A stretch of DNA of 64,000 nt, from the NCBI RefSeq assembly GCF_900099905.1, contig NZ_FNEE01000008.1, positions 91,500 to 155,499 of the forward strand. Reading direction: 5' to 3'. This document shows, one piece after another, positions 54,187 to 62,776 of the stretch. Below the pieces are notes generated by a model. The model saw only the letters and a program-made list of their open reading frames with translations. It had not been told where the DNA came from and searched no databases. The translations under genes and the position numbers were made by a program. Position 1 is the first letter of the stretch. Every line of letters begins with the position of its first letter. The DNA comes from Mesorhizobium muleiense. Its GTDB lineage: Bacteria > Pseudomonadota > Alphaproteobacteria > Rhizobiales > Rhizobiaceae.

Positions 54187-57100
54187 ATGGAGTGCTCGGG
54201 CTGCGGTTTCGAGGTTGAGGGCGGTTACGCTTTCTGTCCGAGGTGTGGCAGGCGCCAGCCCGTGCCATGCGCCAGTTGCGGCTACCGCTGCGCACCTGAT
54301 TTCGAGTTCTGTCCGAAATGTGGGGCAAGCGTCGGGGCGCCCGCAAAAGCCGTCGAACGGCCTGCTCCGACGCCAAGCCGGACCATTGTGCAGCCTTCTC
54401 GAACTCCGTCGCTGCTTCCGAACATCGAAAGCGAAGATGGGCTGTATCCCGTCTCTGACGCCGATCGCCGGACGGTAACGGTCCTGTTCGCCGACCTTTG
54501 CGGCTTCACGACACTCAGCGAGCAGCTCGACCCCGAGGTCATGCAAGCGCTGCAGAACGAACTGTTCAAGGAATTGACGGCGGCCGTGCGAAACTTTGGT
54601 GGTTTCGTCGACAAATTCATCGGCGATGCACTGCTCGCTTTGTTCGGTGCGCCAGTCGCGCATGAGGACGATCCGGAACGTGCGCTTCGCGCCGCTCTCG
54701 ACATGATCGCCCGGACGGCGCGGCTCGGCGAAAGCACCCGCCACTCCGGCCCGCCTCTGTCACTCCATATCGGCATAAACACTGGTCCGGTCGTCACTGG
54801 CGGATTTGGCGTCGGCTCGGCCAAATCCTATTCGGTGACCGGCGACACAGTGAATACGGCGCAACGCCTGCAATCGCTGGCCGCACCGGGTGAGGTGCTG
54901 GTAGGCGAGCTCACTCACAGGCTGACCCGGCATGCCTTCTCTTACGAGTCGCTGGGTGATGTCGTGCTTCGCGGCAAGGCTGGCAGTGTGCTCGTCCATC
55001 GGCTGGATGCACCGCTTGCGGCGCCGCGTGCAGCACGTGGGCTCGAGGTGCTCGGCCTCAGTGCGCCGATGATAGGTCGTGGTGCCGAGCTCAATAGAAT
55101 GCTGGCCAGCCTTGACCAGGCGTGCGGCGGCTCGGCCCAACTTGTCCGCCTCGTCGGAGAAGCCGGTATCGGGAAATCGCGGCTGGTGAAGGAGTTCGTC
55201 GCCCGCGTCGGCGACGAGGATCGTTTTCGCAACGTCGCCGTGCGGCTGGCCACGTGCTCACCGCTGGGCGAACAATCATTTGGCGCCTTGGGCGCAGTGG
55301 TGCGCAGCGCTGCCGGGATGATGCAGAACGACAATGGGGACGAAATGCGGGGGAAGCTCGCAGGCTTGCTTGCGAATCTCGGCCTGGAGGGCGAGGAGGC
55401 GAAGCGGCTGATGCCTTTGCTCTACCATGTGCTCGGCCTTGGCGACCCCGATGCCACCTTGCAGCATGTCGAGCCCGAGCAGCTGCGGCGGCAAATTCTC
55501 TACGCAGTCCGCACAATCATCGAACGGCGGCTTGCGTTGTCGCCGCTGTTGATTGTCGTCGAAGACCTGCACTGGGCCGACGCCGTGTCGCTCGAGGCAC
55601 TACGTTTCGTGATGGACAGGTTGGAACGGACGCGCTTGATGTTGCTGGTCACGCATCGTCCGGCGCCGGACAACGACCAGCTCGGCTCAAGCCGGGTCAG
55701 TCACACAGCGCTCCGGCTTTCGCCGCTCAACAATGATGAAGGTCGCAGCCTGCTGGCGGCGCTTTTCGGCGAAAGCTGGGTAAACTCCGCAGGAGGGCTT
55801 CTCGACCAGATCCTCGAGCGCGCGGGTGGCAACCCCCTCTTTGTAGAGGAGATCGTCCGCGGCCTTATCGATCGCGGCGTACTGATGCGCGAGGGCCAGC
55901 GATGGCGGACTGCGGCAGGCGAAGTCGCAACCGGCATTCCCGCCACTATCCAGGCGATGTTGCTTGCTCGCGTCGACCGGCTGCCCCAAGAGGTGCGCCG
56001 GTTGGCCCAGGAAGCCGCGGTCATCGGCCCGCGCTTCGATGCCACAGTTCTGAAAGCCGTGACGTCCGATCCCGGCCGGCTGGAAGCCGGCTGCGAACTG
56101 CTTTGCGATGCGGAAATCATCGAGGAAGTTGCCGGATCAGGCTCGGTCTCGTCGCAAAGCTACCGCTTTACGCAAACATTGCTGCAGGATGTGATCTACC
56201 AGAACATGCTCCTGCAACGCCGGACCGACATCCACGGGCGGGTCGGTGCTGCCTTGGAGCAATTGTGCGGCGACAAGCCGGAACGGCTCGAGGATTTGAC
56301 CGTGCTCGGTCATCATTTCGCACAGAGCGCCGAGCGGGAGAGAGGCGCGCATTACCTGCAGGCGGCGGGCGATCGCGCTCGCATGATATACGCCAACGAC
56401 GACGCACTTCGTTTCTACGAGCGAGCACTGACTGCGTTGAGCGCGATCGGGCAAACACCGCTCAAACTGGAAATTGCAGAGCGCATTGCCGATTTGAGCG
56501 GCCCGATGGGCCGCCGCGAGATCGCGCACCGGCACTACGAAACGGTGTTGCAGGCATACCGCGAGTCAGCCAATCGTGTCGCGTCGGCGCGCGTTTTGCG
56601 AAAGATGGGTCGGCTGCTCTGGGACGTCGGCAAGCGGGACAACGCAGAATCCCGCTATGCTGAAGCGGCAGCGCTCCTCGATGGAGCGGATGCCCCGATC
56701 GAGCAGGCGCATCTCTGGCAAGAACGTGGCCGACAGGCGTTCCGTAGCGGAGATCACGCTCTCGCGGCAAAATGGGCAGACGCGGCGCTGGATTGCGTAC
56801 GCTCTCTGACGACGGAGCATGTCTCCGAGGTAGGGTGTGATGCCACACTTGTGACCGCCGAGGCACTTAATACCAAGGCTGTCGCGCTGGCTCGCCTTGG
56901 GCGAAACCGTGAAGCCGTGCGTCAGGTTGAGCGTAGCATTGAATTGGCCGAAGCCGCCGGTCTGCTGGGCGCGGCCTGCCGCGGCTACACCAATCTGGGC
57001 GTGCTTTACACGACCATCGATCCGGCACAGGCGATGGAGGTCTGTCGGCGCGGTCTTGAAGTGGCGCGCCATATTGGTGATTTGGGTTTCCAGGCGCGCC

Positions 57101-57486
57101 TCCTCGCCAATCTGGCGGTCGCTTGTTGTACTTTCACGGATCGCTGTCCAACGGAGGGCGTGCCTGCTGCCGAGAAGGCCATCGAGATCGACCGGGCGCT
57201 CGACCAGCGCGAGCACCTGCCGGTGCCGTTGATCGTGCTTGGGCAGATCCACCAGTGCAACGGCCATCCGGAACTAGCGGTTGGCTTGTTCCACGAAGCA
57301 CTGGACGTAGCCCGCGAAACGGGCGAACCCCAACTGCTGTTTCCGTGCTATGATGGTCTCGCAACGCTCAATCTCGACCTCGACAATCTGGCCGAGGCCG
57401 AACGCTACTTTTCCCTGGCGCAGGGTATATGCGCCCAGCACGGGCTCGACCCGGAAGCGCTTGTGGTGCTGCCTTTTCTCGATTAA
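54187..57486 (+). CDS. Double zinc-ribbon adenylate cyclase fused to AAA/STAND-type ATPase and TPR-like repeats
   Basis: 1099 residues from the ATG at 54187. Two CxxC-x9-12-CxxC zinc ribbons occupy residues 1-45 (ECSGCGFEV, FCPRCGR, PCASCGY, FCPKCGA). A class III cyclase domain at about 95-270 has FADLCGFTTL, VDKFIGDALLALFG and SVTGDTVNTAQRLQ, with all metal, adenine-specifying (Lys, Asp) and transition-state residues present. The ATPase follows with GEAGIGKSRLVKE (Walker A, near residue 325) and LLIVVEDLHWAD (Walker B). The last 400 residues are helical repeats. This is the one cyclase in the island that looks fully canonical. A redoxin gene follows after 19 bp. Confidence 0.9.
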   Translation: MECSGCGFEVEGGYAFCPRCGRRQPVPCASCGYRCAPDFEFCPKCGASVGAPAKAVERPAPTPSRTIVQPSRTPSLLPNIESEDGLYPVSDADRRTVTVLFADLCGFTTLSEQLDPEVMQALQNELFKELTAAVRNFGGFVDKFIGDALLALFGAPVAHEDDPERALRAALDMIARTARLGESTRHSGPPLSLHIGINTGPVVTGGFGVGSAKSYSVTGDTVNTAQRLQSLAAPGEVLVGELTHRLTRHAFSYESLGDVVLRGKAGSVLVHRLDAPLAAPRAARGLEVLGLSAPMIGRGAELNRMLASLDQACGGSAQLVRLVGEAGIGKSRLVKEFVARVGDEDRFRNVAVRLATCSPLGEQSFGALGAVVRSAAGMMQNDNGDEMRGKLAGLLANLGLEGEEAKRLMPLLYHVLGLGDPDATLQHVEPEQLRRQILYAVRTIIERRLALSPLLIVVEDLHWADAVSLEALRFVMDRLERTRLMLLVTHRPAPDNDQLGSSRVSHTALRLSPLNNDEGRSLLAALFGESWVNSAGGLLDQILERAGGNPLFVEEIVRGLIDRGVLMREGQRWRTAAGEVATGIPATIQAMLLARVDRLPQEVRRLAQEAAVIGPRFDATVLKAVTSDPGRLEAGCELLCDAEIIEEVAGSGSVSSQSYRFTQTLLQDVIYQNMLLQRRTDIHGRVGAALEQLCGDKPERLEDLTVLGHHFAQSAERERGAHYLQAAGDRARMIYANDDALRFYERALTALSAIGQTPLKLEIAERIADLSGPMGRREIAHRHYETVLQAYRESANRVASARVLRKMGRLLWDVGKRDNAESRYAEAAALLDGADAPIEQAHLWQERGRQAFRSGDHALAAKWADAALDCVRSLTTEHVSEVGCDATLVTAEALNTKAVALARLGRNREAVRQVERSIELAEAAGLLGAACRGYTNLGVLYTTIDPAQAMEVCRRGLEVARHIGDLGFQARLLANLAVACCTFTDRCPTEGVPAAEKAIEIDRALDQREHLPVPLIVLGQIHQCNGHPELAVGLFHEALDVARETGEPQLLFPCYDGLATLNLDLDNLAEAERYFSLAQGICAQHGLDPEALVVLPFLD

Positions 57487-57505
57487 CCGGGGTCGGAGGT
57501 TGGAA

Positions 57506-58186
57506 ATGTCCGCGCGTAGCGACTTGGTACCGCTTCAACCGGGCGACCGTGCGCCGAACGTGGTACTCGACGCCATTACCCAGGAAGGCAAGATCGCGCT
57601 TGACGACTTTCGCGGACAAAAGCCGGTGCTGGTCGGCCTGTTTCGAGGTCTGCATTGTGCGTTTTGCCGGCGCCATATCGCCGCCCAGGCGCGGCTTGAT
57701 CCGGAGCTGCGCGAAAAGGGCGTGGAGAGCCTGACGGTGGTCAACACGCCGATCGAACGGGCGCGTCTCTATTTCCGCTACCACCCGATGCCGAATCTGC
57801 TTGCGGCCTCCGACCCTGAACGCGCATCACATCGTGCTTTTGGACTGCCCAATCTCGAATTCACCGAAAACGAGACGAACTGGCCGTACAAGGTCTCGAT
57901 GGCAGCGGCAAAGGATATGCGGGTCGACATACCAGGCGAGTTGCCTGGTCCTATGGATCCTATTGCTGCCAGCGAACTCCTCAACAAGAGGGACCATTAC
58001 GAACTGACCGAAGCCGACGAGCAGATGATCGCAACCGGACACGGACAACTGGTCGGTCAGTTCCTGCTGGACCGGCAGGGGATCGTCCGCTGGAGCTTCA
58101 CCGAGATTCCAGAGGGTGGGCGATACATGTTTGGGGCGCCAAACCCGCAGGAGCTGATGTCAGCCGTTTCCCAAGTCGCCCAATAG
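57506..58186 (+). CDS. AhpC/TSA-type thioredoxin-fold protein (peroxiredoxin-like)
   Basis: 226 residues from the ATG at 57506, with GGAGG at 57495-57499. The AhpC/TSA start LQPGDRAPNVVLD is followed by LVGLFRGLHCAFCRRH, giving a CxxC in the position of the peroxidatic Cys region near residue 48. A long C-terminal part includes GQLVGQFLLDRQGIVRWSF, the usual core strand pair. It may reduce peroxides or act as a thiol oxidoreductase. It is co-directional and close to the cyclase-ATPase gene. Confidence 0.82.
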   Translation: MSARSDLVPLQPGDRAPNVVLDAITQEGKIALDDFRGQKPVLVGLFRGLHCAFCRRHIAAQARLDPELREKGVESLTVVNTPIERARLYFRYHPMPNLLAASDPERASHRAFGLPNLEFTENETNWPYKVSMAAAKDMRVDIPGELPGPMDPIAASELLNKRDHYELTEADEQMIATGHGQLVGQFLLDRQGIVRWSFTEIPEGGRYMFGAPNPQELMSAVSQVAQ

Positions 58187-58224
58187 ACTAGCGAACGAGG
58201 TAAACGGGCGGGACACTGACAAGT

Positions 58225-61191
58225 TCACCGCTCTTCGAGCACCGCCTCGATCCTGGCAACAAAGTCATCGAGTGAGCGATCCCCGCGAATTTCGATGCGC
58301 GGAAGGTCGATGGGATCGCAATCGAGGTCCGCCGGCCCGTGTCTGCCGCCGAAGCCGATCCGATAGCCGCACTCCTTGGCCAGCCGGCCAAGCCGTCGGT
58401 CGGTGACAGAGAAGGGTGCCGCGAACGCCGTGGTTGGCCGACCGGTCCACCATTCGATGAACATGCGAGAGCGCAGGAGGTCGGCGGCCAAGTCAGAACT
58501 CGACAGACCATCGATCGCGCGATGCGTCGCCAGATGGCTTCCGAAGAACGCACCTTCGGCGGCGAGACGTCGCACCGTGCCGGCGTCCATAAGCGGCGTC
58601 GGCGGGCCGCTGTCGGCGTCCCACAGTGCACTTTCCCCCACCAGGTCCGTCACCAGGAACACTTCCGCGGTCAGGTCGTTGGCCCGCAAGATCGGCCAGG
58701 CATGGTCGGCAAAGTTCTGGAAGCCGTCGTCGAAGGTGATGAGCACTGGGCGGCCGGCGACAGGTTGACGGTTGGCGATGAACCGTTCCAGCTGCTCGGA
58801 CATGATGGCGTGAAAGCCATTAGCGCGCAGCCATGCCATCTGGCCATGGAATGCGGCGGGCGCGAGCCGAAAACGGGCGAGCGCGGCCGGACCTTCGTCG
58901 GCGACGCTGTGATACATGAGGACAGGGATACGCTGCCGCCGCTCGCTACGCGCAACGTCGCGGCGCAGGGCCCGCGCCCCGCCCCAGACGATATTTCGCG
59001 CGACCCCGATTTCGAGGCGCGCGCGGATTGGCGCATGATCAATCATCGGTTCCGTCGCCGCCTCGTCCGGTGACTGGCGGCGGAAGCGGTCTATGCGATA
59101 GAGCTCGGTCTGGATCGATTGATCGAGGACGAGGCCTTCGGTCCCTGCCAGCGTCTCTGAGATCGCTTGTGCACCGAATGTGTTCCAGTCGAAGCCGGTC
59201 CTTTCAACATTGTCGCGTAATACGAATGCGTGTGCGTTGATGAAACTGCCGCCAGGCGCCAATGCCTCGACGATTTTTTTGGCGATGCGCCGCAACTCGG
59301 CGAGATCATCCAGATAGTAGAGCACTTCCGAACAGACGATCAGGTCCATCTCACCAGGCAGCGTGTCCGCGCTAAAGTCCAATACGCCAAACTCGACATT
59401 CGGCTGATCGCTGCATCGCGCGCGCGCTCGCCCGATAGCTACGGCGGAGATGTCGGTTGCGGTCAAATGGCTCACTCGCGGCGCCAGCTGCCGCGTGAAG
59501 TGCCCCTCCGCGCAGGCCAGCTCAAGCGCTCGTCCGATCGGGCCGGCAGGCAGAATTTCGAGCTGCCGCTCATATTTTTCCTGCTCATAGGAGGAACCGT
59601 AGTTCCAGGGATCCTCGGTCGCGAAATAGCCATTCCAGAACGACGTGCGATCCATGTCGTGCCTGGGCCGTGCGCGGCGCGGCGCCGCAGGAGGCGCCGC
59701 AGCTTCGGCGCTCGACCGAACCAGCCTCCGCGCTTCCGCGGCCAACCGCGCCAGTTTGCCAAAGTGGCTGTCCGGATCGGGTCCGCGTTCAGCTGTGGCT
59801 GACAATGCCTCGGCTGCGAGCGTGTTTGACGTGTCGGCGCCGGCGGCCTGTTGCGGTACAGGTGATCGTCTCGCAAACCTTGCCGCACTGTCTACAAGCC
59901 GCTCAGCGGCCACGACATTCTGGATCAATTCAATCCAATGGCGCCTTGTCACTTTCCCGAGTACACCGAACTGCACGACAGCCTCGATCTGGCTATCCAT
60001 CATCAGATAGGCATAAATTTGATCGATTCCTTCCGGAACTTCGATCGAGGTCGGATTTCGAATATCGACGCGAATTCCAAGCGTCCGCGCCAGCCGGCGC
60101 GGCGCGGCAAGATCGTCGAAGTCGAGAAGCATTTCCTCAAGGTGATACTGGACGCGGCGACCCGCGACGGGATCGCCCCAGACCTTGCCGAGTTCGGTGA
60201 TCAACTCGGTGAGGGAGCCGCCGAACCTGTCCCATCTGGCGGCCAATTGCGCTGGCACCGATAGGCTTCCTACCATAAGGCCATCGAAGGCCACCTTGGC
60301 GATCTCACGCGCCCACTTACGTCCTGCCGGGAGCGCGCGCAGGGTCTGCGGGCTGATCGAGCGGCGGCCGCTGCCGCAATCCGACGCGGCGTTCCACAAC
60401 GCGAACCACGCGAGTGCTTCGGAAGCGGTGCGGCCGTTCGTTTCGATCGCACCATTGGCGTGAGCCGATGCCGGCTTTTTGACCCTGGGATCAGGAGAAA
60501 AGCCGCGGGCGATCACGATTTCCGCATCGGCCAGCATCTGTGTCGAATTGCGGGTGAGCGAGTTGAGACTGGTCCGATAGAAAGCGAGCGGTTCGTCGAC
60601 CATCACCCAACGTTTGCCTAGACGTGCCAGGCGCTGCCACAGATCCCAGTCCTCGCAGGTGCGCAACGAAACATCGAAGCCGCCCAACTCGACAATTGTC
60701 TTCCGGTCGACGAGCAACGCGTGAGTGCGGATGGGGCAACGGCGCGAGAATGTTTCGAAGGGCTGGATCGCAACCTCCGTCGGGATGCTCGACGGGGTGA
60801 GTTCGCCATCGGGCATCACGCGCCGAGAACCGCAATAGGCGGTGACCGCATCGGGCGCGGCTTCAAGTGCGGCCAGCATTTTCGCAAGGAAGCCGGCGTC
60901 CACCCAATCGTCCGCATCCAGGAACATGAGCCAGCGTCCGCGCGCTGTCGAAATCCCGCTATTGCGCGCGCCAGCGGCGCTATACGCAGAAGCGCTCAAC
61001 GTCCGAAACCGGGCATCGTGCTCCACATAGCCGGCGATGATCGCGGCGGTAGCGTCCGTGGAGACGTCGTCGACGACGATCGCCTCCCAATCCACTATTT
61101 CCTGATCGACAAGGCAATCGAGTGCGCGCGGCAGCGTTACCTCCGCGTTGTGCGCAGGAACCACGATTGAAACCAAGGGATTATGCGCCAC
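58225..61191 (-). CDS. Trifunctional GT2 glycosyltransferase - NodS-like methyltransferase - NodB-like deacetylase fusion
   Basis: 988 residues. Residues 1-230 are a GT2 (GT-A) domain: VSIVVPAHNAEVTLPRAL, AIVVDDVSTDATA and MFLDADDWVD. Residues 250-450 are a connecting helical part of unknown fold. Residues 515-690 form a NodS-like methyltransferase, with FWNGYFATEDPWNY and LELACAEGHFTRQLA (SAM motif I). Residues 750-988 are a NodB-like deacetylase: ITFDDGFQNFADHA and GSHLATHRAI supply the Asp and His metal ligands. The three activities equal those of NodC/NodS/NodB in Nod factor synthesis, though the GT2 part is not NodC-like in its membrane spans. The likely product is a methylated, de-N-acetylated sugar unit. 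Confidence 0.85.
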   Translation of the reverse strand: MAHNPLVSIVVPAHNAEVTLPRALDCLVDQEIVDWEAIVVDDVSTDATAAIIAGYVEHDARFRTLSASAYSAAGARNSGISTARGRWLMFLDADDWVDAGFLAKMLAALEAAPDAVTAYCGSRRVMPDGELTPSSIPTEVAIQPFETFSRRCPIRTHALLVDRKTIVELGGFDVSLRTCEDWDLWQRLARLGKRWVMVDEPLAFYRTSLNSLTRNSTQMLADAEIVIARGFSPDPRVKKPASAHANGAIETNGRTASEALAWFALWNAASDCGSGRRSISPQTLRALPAGRKWAREIAKVAFDGLMVGSLSVPAQLAARWDRFGGSLTELITELGKVWGDPVAGRRVQYHLEEMLLDFDDLAAPRRLARTLGIRVDIRNPTSIEVPEGIDQIYAYLMMDSQIEAVVQFGVLGKVTRRHWIELIQNVVAAERLVDSAARFARRSPVPQQAAGADTSNTLAAEALSATAERGPDPDSHFGKLARLAAEARRLVRSSAEAAAPPAAPRRARPRHDMDRTSFWNGYFATEDPWNYGSSYEQEKYERQLEILPAGPIGRALELACAEGHFTRQLAPRVSHLTATDISAVAIGRARARCSDQPNVEFGVLDFSADTLPGEMDLIVCSEVLYYLDDLAELRRIAKKIVEALAPGGSFINAHAFVLRDNVERTGFDWNTFGAQAISETLAGTEGLVLDQSIQTELYRIDRFRRQSPDEAATEPMIDHAPIRARLEIGVARNIVWGGARALRRDVARSERRQRIPVLMYHSVADEGPAALARFRLAPAAFHGQMAWLRANGFHAIMSEQLERFIANRQPVAGRPVLITFDDGFQNFADHAWPILRANDLTAEVFLVTDLVGESALWDADSGPPTPLMDAGTVRRLAAEGAFFGSHLATHRAIDGLSSSDLAADLLRSRMFIEWWTGRPTTAFAAPFSVTDRRLGRLAKECGYRIGFGGRHGPADLDCDPIDLPRIEIRGDRSLDDFVARIEAVLEER

Positions 61192-61284
61192 GCAGCCTTA
61201 CCCGCGCCTGGTTCGAAGGTAGAACAACAGTCCCGAAACATAGCCGGCGATTTCCTGCCAAAGGAAACGGTCCTCAGCGACACT

Positions 61285-61560
61285 GCGTCCAAACAGTCTC
61301 CTGCGAACGCTTCCGAGCCGCCGCGACGCCGCCATTTGGCTGCAGAGCGAGCTTGCTCCTGTCGTGCTACCGATGTTGGAAGCCGGGCGCAGCATTCGCA
61401 TCCGTGCCGCCGAGCTTGGGCGCCAGCTGTCGCAGAGGGAGGTCAAGGCCAAGCATGCCGCATACTCATGTCGTCGATCCCCGGAGTCGGCGCCATGACC
61501 ACAAGCTGCGATCCCTGGCATCGTGCAATAGCTATGGCAACCTGACGTCTTTTGCAATCG
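61285..61560 (+). pseudogene. Frameshifted remnant of an IS110-family transposase
   Basis: One frame reads WLQSELAPVVLPMLEAGRS then IRAAELGRQLSQREVKAKHAA and stops; another frame takes over with CRILMSSIPGVGAMTT. Joined, these resemble the C-terminal transposase domain of IS110-type elements, which usually reads as a helical 'aeLdrqL...aceRLMsIPGVGpmTA' run. A frameshift lies near 61458. No ends, start or catalytic N-terminal domain remain. The gap from 61192 to 62106 otherwise contains no convincing gene. Confidence 0.45.
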
Positions 61561-61844
61561 GGGCGCAATAGATGCAAGCCCACTGAAGCGTTGGTGTGAA
61601 TGACTGCAGTGATTGGGACTATTGCTCCCCTCCTATCGACCGAAACGCCTCGATTCCGAGGTGCATTCTCGAACAGCCATTCTCCGTGCGAAACAAGACC
61701 TTCCTTCTACCGTTGGGCCCGCATCGGAAGCTGATCGTCGCAGTATACAGCCGGGTGCGAGACAGTATGTGCACCGCCAGACCCGCTATTTTAGATACTT
61801 CTAATGAATATGCGCTACTTAATTGAGTTCCCAGTAGCTATAGA

Positions 61845-61872
61845 TTGACATTGTATTACTCATTTCTATAGT
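61845..61872 (+). promoter_or_regulatory. Sigma70-type promoter upstream of the coiled-coil gene
   Basis: TTGACA at 61845-61850 (6 of 6) and TATAGT at 61867-61872 (5 of 6), with a 16-bp spacer, in a locally AT-rich stretch. The start codon of the next gene is 234 bp downstream. Confidence 0.55.
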
Positions 61873-62106
61873 AGATTGCGTCAAATGGTCGATTAGATTA
61901 GCCGGTTATGCCTGCTATCACGAAGAGATGTGCGAGCGACGTAACTCGGAACCCGTTCATTTGCCGCTAGTCAAGAGATGTAAAAGGGACCCACGAATTG
62001 GCTTAAGGCAAGAAGATTCCGGCTTGCGAGTCGGCTATTTTGCTGACATGTTTGGGCGTTTTTGAGTTTTGCACTGTGGCAGGTGTTCAAATGAAGGGGC
62101 ATAAGG

Positions 62107-62769
62107 ATGGCTAAGGAATCTTCGAGTACCGCTTCAGCAAGTAAAGCGGACGAAAATCTGATAGGTAATGCAGATGGAAACGGGCTGGCCTTCATGGGGG
62201 TCCAGGCCCGCGAGGCCGGCGTCTCCGGCGACGCTGTAGGTGTCGACAAGATACGTGATCTGCTGTTCGGCAACCAGATGCAGGACTACGACCGCCGTTT
62301 TTCCAAGCTTGAAGAACGGTTCTTGCAGCGCTTCAAGGATGTCGAATCCGAGGCCAAGCGCAATCTTGAAATGTACGAGTCAAATGCAAAAAAGCAGGTC
62401 GAATCGCTCGCGGCGCAATTGCGGAACGAAAAAGATGCACGAGCCGAGGCCGACAAGGAGATTGACCGGAATCTTCGCGAGCAAAATCAGGCGCTTGAAA
62501 AGCAGGTGCGCGCGTTGTCGGATCAATTGAGCGAGCTTGAGCGCGAAGTGGCCGACCGGATAAATCGAAGCGATCAATTGCTGCGTGAGGAAATCAAGCA
62601 AAAGAATGAAAGCATTCAGATGCTGATTGAGAAAATGTTTTCCGATCTCAGCAACGTCAAGACCGACCGAAATCTTTTGGCCGGCCTGTTTGTCGAGGTT
62701 GCAAAATGTCTAAATCAGGATCCCGTCGGCAGCAAGCACAACTCGGAACGCAGCTGGAAAGTGAGTTGA
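62107..62769 (+). CDS. Coiled-coil protein of unknown function
   Basis: 220 residues; AAGGGGCATAAGG precedes the ATG. After a low-complexity, Ser/Ala-rich N-terminus, residues 55-180 are a continuous, highly charged coiled coil with heptad-like spacing (EERFLQRFKDVESEAKRNLE, QNQALEKQVRALSDQLSELE). No enzyme motif is seen. The downstream gene starts 7 bp after the stop and encodes a membrane-anchored protein, so the two may form a cell-envelope complex. The base composition is AT-richer than most of the window, and an IS remnant lies upstream, which hints at acquisition. Confidence 0.75.
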   Translation: MAKESSSTASASKADENLIGNADGNGLAFMGVQAREAGVSGDAVGVDKIRDLLFGNQMQDYDRRFSKLEERFLQRFKDVESEAKRNLEMYESNAKKQVESLAAQLRNEKDARAEADKEIDRNLREQNQALEKQVRALSDQLSELEREVADRINRSDQLLREEIKQKNESIQMLIEKMFSDLSNVKTDRNLLAGLFVEVAKCLNQDPVGSKHNSERSWKVS

Positions 62770-62776
62770 TCGGAAC

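Noticed and set aside
58225..61191. Nodulation (nod) locus
   Set aside because: Although NodS-like and NodB-like domains are present, no NodA, no NodC-type membrane spans, no NodIJ and no nod-box were seen.
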